Position numbers and translations under genes: made by a program
Notes under the pieces: model-generated
What the model was told of the DNA's origin: nothing
Seen by the model: only the letters and a program-made list of their open reading frames with translations
The model's database searches: none
Source of the DNA: Sporolactobacillus pectinivorans
Lineage (GTDB): Bacteria; Bacillota; Bacilli; Bacillales; Sporolactobacillaceae
Length of the DNA: 64,000 nt
Direction: 5' to 3'
Assembly (NCBI RefSeq): GCF_002802965.1
Contig: NZ_NXGA01000001.1
Span: 722,744-786,743 of the forward strand
In this document: positions 1 through 8,800 of the stretch, piece by piece
Numbering within the stretch: the first letter of the stretch is position 1
Layout of the letters: every line of letters begins with the position of its first letter

Positions 1-538
1 TCGTATGCTTAAGCGTTCCGTAAAGTATGCCTACGGAAGACGTAAACGGGAAGGCGCAAATATCGATGAGTAGCAGAATCAGCCCGAATTGAGCGAAGGC
101 ACCGAATTGGCTGAAAGACAGCTTCGGGCTGATCCATGTTGCATAGGCGCCGAAAGCGAGAATCAGTACATAAACAGCTGCCGCAATCACCGTACCTCGA
201 ATGACCACAGCCCAGAATTTAGTCATGATCAGAGTATGGCGCGGGTAGGGCAGTGTCAGCCACCAGCCGACTGTTTCATTGTTCCATTCGCGTGATATTT
301 TTGAAATGCCAAAACCAAAAATGAAAAATGGAATCGACCAGTAGACATACCAGATGTACTTGAGCTGTATCTGATAATTCATACTGAAATAGGTGGCGAC
401 AGCGGCAGTGCTGATGACGAAACTTATCGCATAAATAAATCGCCATTGTTTGGTCAGCCGGTCTTTATTTCGCCTCCCTCTGCGAATTAATTCATGCTTG
501 AGAAGAGGCAAAAAAACATGAGGGTTATTCAGTTCCAT
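1..538 (-). CDS. ABC-2 type exporter permease, partial at window edge
   Basis: The reverse strand is open from an ATG at 538 to the window edge, giving about 179 residues without the C-terminus. The product has several long hydrophobic stretches, as expected for the membrane subunit of a small ABC-2 exporter. A segment reading ISREWNNETVGWWLTLP resembles the cytoplasmic part of YtrC/D-type permeases. The ATG overlaps the last codons of the ATPase gene (stop at 529-531), so the two are translationally coupled. Order regulator-ATPase-permease marks a GntR-controlled transporter operon. Substrate is unknown; cell-envelope stress or drug export is inferred from the family. Confidence 0.8.
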   Translation of the reverse strand, partial: MELNNPHVFLPLLKHELIRRGRRNKDRLTKQWRFIYAISFVISTAAVATYFSMNYQIQLKYIWYVYWSIPFFIFGFGISKISREWNNETVGWWLTLPYPRHTLIMTKFWAVVIRGTVIAAAVYVLILAFGAYATWISPKLSFSQFGAFAQFGLILLLIDICAFPFTSSVGILYGTLKHT

Positions 539-1248
539 GATTTTTCCTCCTCCCGGTAGAGTTTTCGCGACAGGGCGTCAATGGAGCCGAACTCCTGACG
601 GAGCGATTCAGCATCCCCGGATAACTTCACACGTCCCTCGTCAAAAAAGACAACATCGTCAAAAAGCCCTTCAGCTTCGTTGATTTCATGGGTGCTGATC
701 AGCAAGGTCTGTTGTTTCTCACTGAGTGCGTCAATCAGGACTTCTATGATATGCTCTCTTGAGCTGCCGTCGATTCCTGAAAAAGGTTCATCGAGAACGA
801 TCAGCGGCACATTTCTGGCAACGCAGAGAATCAGCATCAGGCGTGCTTCCTGGCCTTTGGACATGCCGGAAATTTTGATGCCCGACGGGACTCTCATGAT
901 CTCAGAAAGCCGCTCCGCTTCCTCACGGTCGAAACCGGGCAGTAAGTGAACAGCCCAGTTGATACTTTGTTTCGCTGTGTAGTCGTTGTACCAGCGTGCA
1001 CGGTCCGGCAAATAAGCGATCCGGCTGTTCGTGCGCCACCCGGGTTCTTCTCCGAGCACCATGAGCTTTCCGGTGTCAGGCTTTACGAGCCCGGTGATCA
1101 TCCGGAAAAAAGTGGATTTACCCGCTCCGTTTGCCCCAAGAATGCCAGTCACACGACCTTTTCCGATAGTCAGTGACAGATTATCGATGGCGTGTTTATG
1201 GTCATAATTTTTGCTGATTTGTTCAGCGATGATGATCGGCTCCATCAT
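529..1248 (-). CDS. ABC transporter ATP-binding protein
   Basis: A 239-residue ABC ATPase that would power the permease encoded just downstream. Visible motifs are Walker A (GANGAGKST, about residues 38-46), the signature region (SGMSKGQ, near 127-133), Walker B (LIVLDEP) and the switch histidine (STHE). Length and motifs fit the small YtrB/BcrA-type exporter ATPases. It starts one base after the stop of the GntR gene and overlaps the permease start, so all three form one operon. Substrate cannot be read from the sequence. Confidence 0.92.
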   Translation of the reverse strand: MMEPIIIAEQISKNYDHKHAIDNLSLTIGKGRVTGILGANGAGKSTFFRMITGLVKPDTGKLMVLGEEPGWRTNSRIAYLPDRARWYNDYTAKQSINWAVHLLPGFDREEAERLSEIMRVPSGIKISGMSKGQEARLMLILCVARNVPLIVLDEPFSGIDGSSREHIIEVLIDALSEKQQTLLISTHEINEAEGLFDDVVFFDEGRVKLSGDAESLRQEFGSIDALSRKLYREEEKSWN

Positions 1249-1249
1249 T

Positions 1250-1648
1250 TTAGCGATGTCCTTTCTCTTGAATGATTTTTGTTAAAAAATTGTGAATATC
1301 ATTCAGCTCAAGGCCGAGATTGCACATGTTTTCCAGAAAACTCTCGGTGTATTCGGCTGCCAGCCGGTCTTTGAAGTGCTTGATCTGCGTGACGGAACTC
1401 GTAACAAACGTCCCCTGACCGCGCCTCTTTTCAGTCAGCCCGTCACGCTCCAGTTCCTGATAGGCATGCATGACGGTATTCGGATTAATCCTGAGTTCGT
1501 GGGCCATTTCTCTTACGGAAGGAATTTTCTCTCCCAACCCGATCGCTCCCTTTGCTATTAAACTCCGCATTTGTGCAAGAACTTGTTCGTACAGAGGCTG
1601 GCCAAAATCAATTGAGAAGCTGAGCGTGCCAACCTGCCGTTTATCCAT
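1250..1648 (-). CDS. GntR family regulator, YtrA type
   Basis: A 132-residue repressor with an N-terminal winged helix (GEKIPSVREMAHELRINPNT and RRGQGTFVT are typical of GntR) and a short C-terminal helical dimerisation tail, the YtrA subfamily layout. I chose ATG 1648 because GGAGG lies 8 bases upstream; a TTG at 1663 would sit on the ribosome site itself. It is the first gene of an operon with an ABC ATPase and permease. A palindrome covers its own promoter, so autorepression of the operon is likely. The ligand is unknown. Confidence 0.9.
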   Translation of the reverse strand: MDKRQVGTLSFSIDFGQPLYEQVLAQMRSLIAKGAIGLGEKIPSVREMAHELRINPNTVMHAYQELERDGLTEKRRGQGTFVTSSVTQIKHFKDRLAAEYTESFLENMCNLGLELNDIHNFLTKIIQEKGHR

Positions 1649-1690
1649 TGTGCAACCCTCCAATCGGGCTCCGTGTCCTATATGTTACAA

Positions 1691-1722
1691 GTGTATTATA
1701 TCATATGATACACTAAACGCAA
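1691..1722 (-). promoter_or_regulatory. Sigma-A promoter with overlapping GntR operator
   Basis: On the minus strand a -35 TTGCGT (1717-1722) and a -10 TATAAT (1695-1700) are 16 bases apart. The 23-base near-perfect palindrome 1691-1713 (half sites GTGTAT and ATACAC) covers the spacer and -10. This is where a YtrA-type repressor would bind to block its own operon. The promoter and palindrome are seen directly; the regulator assignment is inferred from adjacency. Confidence 0.7.
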
Positions 1723-1862
1723 TGGTGACTTTTTCTCAAAGTGCACAAAAAATGAACGAATCGAGCTTTTATTGATAAAACTTTGTTTTTGTTGATAGTT
1801 GAGTGCTTTTTGTCGATACTGATCCGAATTTCATTGATAAGTTCGGGGTCTTTTAATAAAAG

Positions 1863-1900
1863 AAGGAAGTTCTCTTCTTTTAGTGGGGGGGAACTTCCTT
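1863..1900 (-). terminator. Terminator after ydbT
   Basis: AAGGAAGTTC (1863-1872) pairs perfectly with GAACTTCCTT (1891-1900). On the minus strand the stem is followed by a T-rich tract, so it would end the ydbS-ydbT transcript. Confidence 0.75.
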
Positions 1901-1914
1901 GTGCTTTTGATTAA

Positions 1915-3336
1915 CTATGTTCGAAACCATTGAAAGAGTACCTCAGCATCTTTTTTCTCCAGCTGATGCACTTCATAAGATTGGGGGAGTGACGAGCGTA
2001 CGGATACATTGCATGAGCAGAGCCCAAATCGCTGCTGGATACGGGAATTTTTCCAGGTAAAGGTTTGTACGTGCTTTTTCAGTGTGATCACGCTTGTTTT
2101 GGTGACTAAGCGGTGAGTAAATACAATCCGCTTCCCTTCAAGTCGGAAGCCAGACGAGCGGAATTGGTAATAATACCAGATAGCCGCAACAGGGAGAATC
2201 AGCCAGAGCCATTTCCCCCAGACGAAAAACCAGGAGAGGCCTGTGAAAACCGCCGACAAAAATAGCAAAGTTTTAATCAGAGCATAAATGCTGCCGCGCA
2301 GAGGTATCCGTCTGCAGGCAATGGGTCCGGCAAATCGCGGAATAATCGTTTCAAGAAAATGCTGAAGTTCTTTCTTGCGAATGACCGGAAAAACGAGGAC
2401 CGAACCCCTGGCCCCTTTTTCGCTATCGACACTGCCGCTGCATTCTGCGTAAACGGTACACAGGCCAAAAAGCTGCTGCAGTAACTGCTCCTTAATTCGG
2501 ATCGCCTGCACGCGGTCGGTTTTATAGGTTTCGTCGGAAGTTTCAAGAATGCCTTTGTGCACTTGCCACTGCCCTTCCGTGACCGTCAGTCTGAAATTTC
2601 CCCAGCGGATAAAAGTGATCGTGAGGGAGATCAGCCAGAGCACGGCAATTGCAGAGATAATGAACACAATGAGGCTGGCAGGTGGCAGCCGTCTGAAGGA
2701 ACTGAACGAGCTTTGCAGAAAATTTTCAGGAACCAGATGATCAGCATGAGACCACAGAACCAAAAGCACACCGACAATACCGATGCTGGAAGAGGTCATC
2801 GCAGCGGCCAGCAGATCGCGCCCAGACAACCTGAATACCCTTCCCGGAGCACTTTTTGCAACCGGCGTATCTGTTTCATCTGCCGTCTGTGGTTCAGCTT
2901 CCGCGCTGTGACCAAGAAGCCTCTTGATCCGGTCTGCTTCCTGAAGTTTCAGCACCGACAGAACCAGATCGCCCTTGCCGGCGCGATCAGCGATATCGAG
3001 CTTCAGTTTCACAAGTCCAAACACCTGAAGCAGCACATTAGTCTGAATTTGCACGGACTGAATTCTGGATATCCGGATATAGCGGTCATTGCGAACGAGG
3101 ACGCCCGACTGAAGATGAAAGTGTCCGCCCGTAATTTCATAGGTTAGGCGGAGCCACTTAAAACAGCCGAATGCAGCAATAACAAACGGGATGATCAGCC
3201 AATATCCAAACAGATCCGACAGATGCCTCCGCCCGGCAAATAGACCCATGCCGATGGGCAGAATGAAATAACGGATTGCGGCGATGCATTCAGAAAAAAT
3301 GGCAAAGAAATGGAGGTGCCTCTTTTCAGATTTCAT
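1915..3336 (-). CDS. ydbT: PH domain membrane protein, YdbT-like
   Basis: A 473-residue membrane protein with repeated bacterial PH (bPH2, DUF304) domains, each made of paired transmembrane helices followed by a beta-rich cytosolic part. Phrases such as SRIQSVQIQTNVLLQVFGL and KTDRVQAIRIKEQLLQQLFG are the typical domain signature repeated within the chain. It overlaps the end of ydbS by 11 bases, matching the B. subtilis ydbS-ydbT pair. In B. subtilis that pair belongs to the sigma-W antimicrobial resistance set; the same role here is inference. Confidence 0.85.
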   Translation of the reverse strand: MKSEKRHLHFFAIFSECIAAIRYFILPIGMGLFAGRRHLSDLFGYWLIIPFVIAAFGCFKWLRLTYEITGGHFHLQSGVLVRNDRYIRISRIQSVQIQTNVLLQVFGLVKLKLDIADRAGKGDLVLSVLKLQEADRIKRLLGHSAEAEPQTADETDTPVAKSAPGRVFRLSGRDLLAAAMTSSSIGIVGVLLVLWSHADHLVPENFLQSSFSSFRRLPPASLIVFIISAIAVLWLISLTITFIRWGNFRLTVTEGQWQVHKGILETSDETYKTDRVQAIRIKEQLLQQLFGLCTVYAECSGSVDSEKGARGSVLVFPVIRKKELQHFLETIIPRFAGPIACRRIPLRGSIYALIKTLLFLSAVFTGLSWFFVWGKWLWLILPVAAIWYYYQFRSSGFRLEGKRIVFTHRLVTKTSVITLKKHVQTFTWKNSRIQQRFGLCSCNVSVRSSLPQSYEVHQLEKKDAEVLFQWFRT

Positions 3337-3820
3337 TGACGGTATTCTCCTTGATTAATTCGGAGATTTGATCACGTAGCGCGATGGCTTCGGTCTCGCT
3401 CAGCGCCGGAATTTTATGGGTATTGGCTGCCGTTGTGATTGAAACGGACGTCAGCTGATGTTTGCGCAACAGAGGGCCCTGTTCCGTTTCAACATTCTGA
3501 ACCCGCGACAATGGAATCACGACCTGGCTAATGATAAAGACACCCTCCTGAATCAGAAGATCCTTCTGCCGTATCACGTAAAAAAAGGTCCGGTAACGGA
3601 TCGGGGGGACGACAAAAACGGAGAGCACAAGGTGGAGCAGGACGAGTGCTGCCAGTATACCGGTAATCATATGCATGAAAGCAGGCCAGTCAAAGAAAAT
3701 CGTACAAATAACAATGCCTGCAATAATGAACCAGAAAATCAGGTCCGTCATGATGGCACGCTGGCGCCAAACTGTAACAACTTCGCGGTCAAGATGCCTT
3801 TTTCCCAAGAGATCGCTCAT
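3326..3820 (-). CDS. ydbS: PH domain membrane protein, YdbS-like
   Basis: A 164-residue protein with two adjacent transmembrane helices in its first third and one bPH2 domain (VIPLSRVQNVETEQGPLLRK is the hallmark). It is the expected short partner of YdbT and overlaps it. ATG 3820 has AAGGA directly against it, which is poor spacing, so a later start is possible. The upstream side is occupied by a decayed foreign-looking fragment rather than an ordinary promoter region, so its promoter may have been altered. Confidence 0.82.
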   Translation of the reverse strand: MSDLLGKRHLDREVVTVWRQRAIMTDLIFWFIIAGIVICTIFFDWPAFMHMITGILAALVLLHLVLSVFVVPPIRYRTFFYVIRQKDLLIQEGVFIISQVVIPLSRVQNVETEQGPLLRKHQLTSVSITTAANTHKIPALSETEAIALRDQISELIKENTVNEI

Positions 3821-4313
3821 TCCTTTGCAAAATAATAACCAAATTATACCATACCTCGGCCGAGCATAGGTTAGCGTGAAGTTGTACGTCTATCCATTGG
3901 AATTCATCGTGGACATCTCCTGTTTGAATCCTTTGTAAATCTTCTACTAATTTCCTAGCAAAAACAGGACTAGAACATTCTAATAAAATTGACTTCACTT
4001 TATCTGAGTAAGCACTTCTTCCTACGTTTGTTCGTTCTCTATTCAATGACGGGAGCAGTTTTTTCGTCAAAGAGGTGATATTATAAGAAAACAACAAGTT
4101 ATCTTCTTCTGCTACGCATAATCCATTAACGTAAATTCTGGAACGTTTCCTTTTATTTTCAATAAGAGCTCCATACCTTGTTTCTTCAATTAGCCTTTCC
4201 CCTGAATACAATAAAAAGAAATCTTTTGCTGATGGCGGCCTGATTTCGCTGGTTTTACTTACTTTTTCGAGTGAAAGAGCGCCCTGAAGACTGATTTTTG
4301 AACCTTCACGCAA
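3789..4313 (-). pseudogene. Decayed fragment of a larger gene
   Basis: This frame encodes up to 174 residues but has no credible ribosome site or ATG; it opens at a TTG and runs into the start of ydbS. The middle part, with phrases such as RIYVNGLCVAEEDNLLFSYN and SLNRERTNVGRSAYSDKV, reads like a genuine conserved protein and recalls large bacterial ATP-binding (HATPase-like) proteins, though I cannot be sure. Convincing similarity stops near 3865. The same frame stays open upstream to about 4490 with less natural sequence. It is more A+T-rich than its neighbours. I read it as the remnant of an inserted, mostly deleted gene. Confidence 0.5.
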
Positions 4314-4689
4314 AAGATGGCTGTTTTGAAGCGGACTGCCCCCGTTGATCTGATGAAAGAGTTTTGATGGTGCAAAACCGAGTGCTTTTTCGCTAGGATC
4401 AGCAGGTTTCGTGCCGAAGAGGATGAAGATGAATAGTAAAAAGTGAAATGGGCGAAGCGCCCCCAGCTTCGAAGACGGTAAAATTCACATCGAAACCATT
4501 TCTTAATGGCCAGAAAATGGCTGAACTTGTATCCGTAAGGAATGGAGATCCAGAGATGAAGTGAGCAAGCTGCATCTGGCCTACTGGTGGGGATGCATCG
4601 GTGAAAACGATCATTAAGCCCCGATCGCAGCCAAGATGGTAATCATTCCAAAATCTGTGCTCAAGGAAATAGGTTGAATAGGGAAAAAA
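4314..4689. other. Gene-free stretch with gene debris
   Basis: No credible gene. Two minus-strand frames stay open in parts (one spans 4399-4614), and hydrophobic residues around 4400-4440 look like frameshifted coding debris continuous with the fragment at 3789-4313. Confidence 0.4.
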
Positions 4690-4707
4690 GATACCGCGCG
4701 CGGTATC
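4690..4707 (-). terminator. Bidirectional terminator after MFS gene
   Basis: A perfect 18-base palindrome (GATACCGCG/CGCGGTATC) is flanked by A6 on the left and T6 on the right, so it can end transcription in both directions. It lies 10 bases past the MFS stop. Confidence 0.85.
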
Positions 4708-4716
4708 TTTTTTCCA

Positions 4717-5874
4717 TTATTTGAACCGTGCCCTTCTGAAAGCGAAGGCCGGTCGAGGATTCATCCGATGGAACAGCTTGAGTGGCTTTCCACTCCTCAT
4801 CCTGTTGATGACCAGTAGGAACGTCAGATAGCTGACAGCGATGCCGACAATGTACCAGAGCGTAGGCGTCATGCCAGCACGATCGAGCGAGAATCCGGTG
4901 AAAGCCGGGAATATCGCCGCACCAAGTCCGGACAAGCCTGAGATGATCGGTGTCACAAGATGAGCGCTGTTCGGTATGGAATAGTTTGCGTACACGAGTG
5001 TGATTGAATAAAGGCCCGACATCATCAAACCGAGCATGGCAATGAAAAAGTACCCCATCAGCGCATTTTTCAGGACGATGAACAGAACAAGTGACAGAAT
5101 CGCGCCGCAGATATTTATTAGCAGATATTTGCTATATGTCACCTTGCGGATGATCACACCTGTCAGCGCTCTGCCGATGACCATAGCTGCCCAGAAAATA
5201 CCGACGCTGATCGATGCATAGTAGGCAATGATGTTCAGATAATGAATAAAAATGGAAGACATAAAATTGTTCAGGCTGCCCTCAAGCCCGCCGTACAAAA
5301 AGACGATCAGAGCGAACAAACCGAGAACCGTCCATTTGCGTCCGGGCGTCAACGGATTCTGCTCGGCTGTACCAGAGGCGTCGAGCGGCTCGGAAGCATC
5401 TGCAATTTTTTTTGAATAGGCGATCCGCGTCCAAAGACAGGCCAAGATGGCAGCCAGGAACGCGGTGATGATAAACAGATAACGCCAGATGTCCATAGCG
5501 ATGAATACGCTGGCAAGCAAAGGCATCGTGAACGCACCGAGCCCGAATGATACTTCGAGATAGCTCATAGCGACGGCCTGCCTGCCGATAAAAACTTCAA
5601 GAAACATCGTTGCGACAACAATTCCGATCGATGCAGAGCCGACACTGTTAAGAAAATAAAGTGCCATGAACAGAGGAAGCGGCGGCAGCGTCAGAATGCT
5701 GAACTGTGCAATGGCAATAATCGTTGCGGAGATCGTCAGCAGCGGTTTTGGCGGGAAGCGGTTATTCAGCCAGGACGAGATGAGTACACCAGCCAGAAAT
5801 CCCATCGCCCCGATAAAAATCAATTGTCCGCCCACTGTAAAGGAAACATGATAGTAATGCAGCAGCTGCGGCAT
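4717..5874 (-). CDS. MFS transporter, apparent N-terminal frameshift
   Basis: A 385-residue major facilitator protein with about 11 hydrophobic segments and the GFLAGVLISSW-type loop after the second helix. From the first in-frame ATG (5874) it lacks the first helix. The missing part (QFTFASCALYFLTGL) is encoded upstream in the same frame with no start codon. A GTG/ATG with a good GGAGAGG site lies at 6022/6016 in another frame, and removing one base from the C6 run at 5958-5963 would join the two. Either the gene is frameshifted or the run is a sequencing error. Substrate unknown. Confidence 0.75.
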   Translation of the reverse strand: MPQLLHYYHVSFTVGGQLIFIGAMGFLAGVLISSWLNNRFPPKPLLTISATIIAIAQFSILTLPPLPLFMALYFLNSVGSASIGIVVATMFLEVFIGRQAVAMSYLEVSFGLGAFTMPLLASVFIAMDIWRYLFIITAFLAAILACLWTRIAYSKKIADASEPLDASGTAEQNPLTPGRKWTVLGLFALIVFLYGGLEGSLNNFMSSIFIHYLNIIAYYASISVGIFWAAMVIGRALTGVIIRKVTYSKYLLINICGAILSLVLFIVLKNALMGYFFIAMLGLMMSGLYSITLVYANYSIPNSAHLVTPIISGLSGLGAAIFPAFTGFSLDRAGMTPTLWYIVGIAVSYLTFLLVINRMRSGKPLKLFHRMNPRPAFAFRRARFK

Positions 5875-6225
5875 TACCGAACCTATAGAAATGGAGGTCA
5901 GGCCTGTAAGAAAATAAAGTGCACATGATGCAAAAGTAAACTGGCGCGTAATCGGCGCCCCCCTTCCCGATTATTCCGGGGAAAAATAAAGAGGAAACGC
6001 CGATACTACGCCCCATGCGCACCTCTCCAATGCCAACTCAGATCATTGTAACAGGAATGATCGTGCGATGAAAGAGGGTTACTGCTCTTTTTTTGCGCTA
6101 AGTGGAGGGAATGTTAATTTCACAATTTTCGGCCCCGCTGTGGCTACTTCAGCTTCCCCCGAGAGATGTAGCAGTTTCTCACTTCGATTGTTATAATTAA
6201 GTAAAGATAAAAAATATAAGTAGCA

Positions 6226-6257
6226 GTCCGGAGCCCGCGCGAAGCGGAGTTTCGGAC
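6226..6257 (+). promoter_or_regulatory. Leader stem-loop before BCAT gene
   Basis: GTCCG (6226-6230) pairs with CGGAC (6253-6257) and an inner CCGC pairs with GCGG around a GCGAA loop. It ends nine bases before the AGGAGG ribosome site. No T run follows, so it is not a terminator; it may stabilise or regulate the mRNA. A possible -10 TATAAT lies at 6192-6197. The 257-base gap looks too short on features to be a T-box leader. Confidence 0.4.
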
Positions 6258-6280
6258 AGCCTTCTAGGAGGATTCTGTAT

Positions 6281-7471
6281 ATGGGACAGCCGATCGCATT
6301 CCATAAGGCCGAACAATTAAAAGCGAAACCCGATCCGGATCATCTCGGATTCGGTCAATTTTTTACAGATTATATGTTTGAAATGGATTATGCCGCTGAC
6401 AGGGGCTGGCACGATGCACGGATTGTCCCTTACAGTCCGATCACCTTGGATCCAGCAGCGACCATTTTTCACTATGGACAGGAAGTCTTTGAAGGGCTAA
6501 AAGCTTACAAAACTGAAGAAGGGCGCATCCTTCTGTTCCGTCCTGATAAAAATATGAAACGGATGAACCATTCTTGCGCGCGGCTGAATATTCCGTTGAT
6601 CGATGAGTCATTCGTCATCAAAGCTATTAAGAAACTGGTGGCAGTTGAAAAGGACTGGATTCCGGTGCAGCACGGCCAGTCGCTGTATATCCGTCCGTTT
6701 ATTATTGGTACCGAACCGTTCCTCGGAGTTCATCCGTCAGGCAATTACAAATTGATCATCATTCTATCCCCGGTCGGATCTTATTTCGGGAAAACGGTCA
6801 AGCCAGTTAAAATTTATGTCGAAGATGAATACGTCCGCGCGGTACGGGGTGGTGTAGGGTTCGCCAAAACGAGCGGAAATTATGCGGCGAGCCTTAAAGC
6901 GCAGTCGAAGGCGGAAGAATTGGGCTTTGACCAGGTGCTCTGGCTGGATGGCATCGGGCATAAATATATTGAAGAAGTCGGCAGTATGAACATCTTTTTC
7001 AAAATTGAAGGAGAAGTCTGGACACCGGAACTGAATGGCAGCATCCTCCCGGGAGTGACACGTGACTCTGTAATCAAACTGCTGAAGGAATGGGGCGTTC
7101 CGGTCAAAGAAAAAAAGATTTCAGTCAAAAAGCTGTTCAAAAAAGCGGAAAAACAAAAACTGGAAGAAGTATTCGGCACTGGAACGGCGGCCGTCATTTC
7201 GCCGGTCGGATTTTTGAAGTGGGAAGACCGTGTCATCAAAGTAGCTAACGGTGAAACTGGACCGCTTTCCAAAAAACTGTATGAAACACTGACCGGGCTG
7301 CAGACCGGTCGGGTGAAAGACAAGCTGGGATGGACTCAGGAAGTGAAAATTGAGAAAGATCCGTCAGAAGAATCGTTTGAAGAACCGGTAGAGGTGTCGG
7401 CAGAAGGATCAGTAGAAACAGCACCGGAAGAACCGGTTAAAGAAGCCGTTGATAAGCAGATAACCGAGTAA
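6281..7471 (+). CDS. ilvE: Branched-chain amino acid aminotransferase
   Basis: A class IV PLP aminotransferase that interconverts Leu/Ile/Val and their 2-oxo acids. Visible family features are [12 protein letters not shown] (about 65-76), the PLP lysine in FAKTSGNY (Lys196), [10 protein letters not shown] and [12 protein letters not shown]. The eukaryotic-like type II layout matches YwaA/YbgE of B. subtilis. Family members are about 355-365 residues, but this one has 396. The extra residues are a Glu/Pro-rich acidic tail with repeats of EEPV/EGSVE. Start ATG 6281 follows AGGAGG at good distance. Monocistronic, with its own terminator. Confidence 0.92.
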   Translation: MGQPIAFHKAEQLKAKPDPDHLGFGQFFTDYMFEMDYAADRGWHDARIVPYSPITLDPAATIFHYGQEVFEGLKAYKTEEGRILLFRPDKNMKRMNHSCARLNIPLIDESFVIKAIKKLVAVEKDWIPVQHGQSLYIRPFIIGTEPFLGVHPSGNYKLIIILSPVGSYFGKTVKPVKIYVEDEYVRAVRGGVGFAKTSGNYAASLKAQSKAEELGFDQVLWLDGIGHKYIEEVGSMNIFFKIEGEVWTPELNGSILPGVTRDSVIKLLKEWGVPVKEKKISVKKLFKKAEKQKLEEVFGTGTAAVISPVGFLKWEDRVIKVANGETGPLSKKLYETLTGLQTGRVKDKLGWTQEVKIEKDPSEESFEEPVEVSAEGSVETAPEEPVKEAVDKQITE

Positions 7472-7482
7472 GCCCGTTTTCA

Positions 7483-7523
7483 AAAAAACCTTTGCGCGAA
7501 AAGATGTGCGCAAAGGTTTTTTT
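7483..7523 (+). terminator. Terminator after BCAT gene
   Basis: AAACCTTTGCGC pairs with GCGCAAAGGTTT and is followed by a run of T. Confidence 0.9.
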
Positions 7524-7568
7524 CTTTTATAATGGAAAAAGCAGACGAAGTTTGAAAGGATGAGCAGC

Positions 7569-8729
7569 ATGGAAGACAAAGTGAACGGTCGAGTGCGTTC
7601 GATACAGATCAGCGGTATCCGCCGTTTTTTTAATAAAGTGAAGGATTATCCCGGAGCCGTTTCACTGACAATCGGCCAACCTGATTTTCCAACGCCGCAG
7701 CACGTCAAAGATGCCGGCAAAGCAGCGATCGACCATAACCATACGGCCTATACGGCCAATGCCGGGCTACTGGAATTGCGGCAGGCGATAGCCGGTTATG
7801 TAGCAGAAAAATATGATCTCCATTATGACCCGGAGACCGAAGTAATTACGACGGTTGGTGCAAGCGAGGCGATTGATCTTGCATTCCGGACGATTCTGGA
7901 ACCGGGCGATGAAGTGATTCTACCCGGCCCGGCATATCCCGGTTACGCCGCACCGATTGTTCTTGCAGGCGGCAAGCCTGTATACGTGGATACGCGGGAG
8001 ACAGATTTTAAAATGACAGCTCAGCAGATCGCGGAACATCTGACTGAACGAACGAAGGCGGTGGTGATTCCTTATCCGTCCAATCCGACCGGATGCGTGC
8101 TTTCTGCCGACGAAGTGGCAGCTATTGCGGAATTGCTTCGGGGCAGGTCTGTTTTTGTGATTTCTGATGAGATATACAGCGAGCTTGTTTACGGGCAGAA
8201 ACATATCTCCATTGCCTCCTATCCGGGTATGAAGGATAAAACGCTGGTCATCAACGGTCTGTCAAAGTCGCACGCCATGACCGGCTGGCGGATGGGCTAT
8301 ATCCTTGCTGACCGGCCGATCGCTGACCAGTTGATCAAAATCCATCAGTATGGCATTTCCTGCATCACCAGTATCACGCAGTATGCTGCGATTGAGGCGC
8401 TGACAGCAGGGAAAAATGATGCAGAACCGATGCGCCGGGAGTACAAAAAGCGTTTGGACTACGTTATCAGAAGGCTGGATGACATGGGCATCGACGTTGT
8501 CCGTCCGTCCGGAGCGTTTTACGTTTTCCCTTCGATCCGCAAGTTCGGCCTGACTTCGGAAGACTTCGCATTGAAACTGCTCGATCAGGAGCGGCTGGCG
8601 GCAGTTCCAGGCAGCGCATTTTCCTCTTATGGTGAAGGTTATCTAAGGCTTTCCTATGCCTACTCCATGGATGTGCTCAAGGAAGGGCTGGACCGGCTCG
8701 AACGTTTTGTCGGTAGTCTGGAAGTCTGA
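7569..8729 (+). CDS. patA: Aminotransferase class I/II, PatA-like
   Basis: A fold-type I PLP aminotransferase of 386 residues. It closely follows B. subtilis PatA, which is assigned to N-acetyl-LL-diaminopimelate transamination in lysine synthesis. Conserved parts: SLTIGQPDFPTP near the N-terminus, PYPSNPTG, SDEIYSEL and the PLP lysine in NGLSKSHAMTGWR (Lys233). I prefer ATG 7569 over ATG 7560 because GAAAGGA ends at 7560, giving 8-base spacing to the second. The neighbours are not lysine genes, so the pathway assignment rests on similarity alone. Confidence 0.88.
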   Translation: MEDKVNGRVRSIQISGIRRFFNKVKDYPGAVSLTIGQPDFPTPQHVKDAGKAAIDHNHTAYTANAGLLELRQAIAGYVAEKYDLHYDPETEVITTVGASEAIDLAFRTILEPGDEVILPGPAYPGYAAPIVLAGGKPVYVDTRETDFKMTAQQIAEHLTERTKAVVIPYPSNPTGCVLSADEVAAIAELLRGRSVFVISDEIYSELVYGQKHISIASYPGMKDKTLVINGLSKSHAMTGWRMGYILADRPIADQLIKIHQYGISCITSITQYAAIEALTAGKNDAEPMRREYKKRLDYVIRRLDDMGIDVVRPSGAFYVFPSIRKFGLTSEDFALKLLDQERLAAVPGSAFSSYGEGYLRLSYAYSMDVLKEGLDRLERFVGSLEV

Positions 8730-8743
8730 CTTTCTGAAAAAAA

Positions 8744-8790
8744 GCATGAAAAAAGATCAGGGCATAAACTACCCCGATCTTTTTTCATGC
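8744..8790. terminator. Bidirectional terminator, patA/hsp20
   Basis: GCATGAAAAAAGATC pairs with GATCTTTTTTCATGC across a short loop between convergent genes. Confidence 0.85.
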
Positions 8791-8800
8791 CTGTATTTTG

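Noticed and set aside
4399..4614. Minus-strand 71-residue open frame
   Set aside because: No ribosome site and no family resemblance; it looks like part of the decayed region rather than a gene.
6023..6280. T-box leader before the branched-chain aminotransferase
   Set aside because: No T-box core (AGGGTGG-type) and no terminator/antiterminator pair; only a small stem-loop is present.
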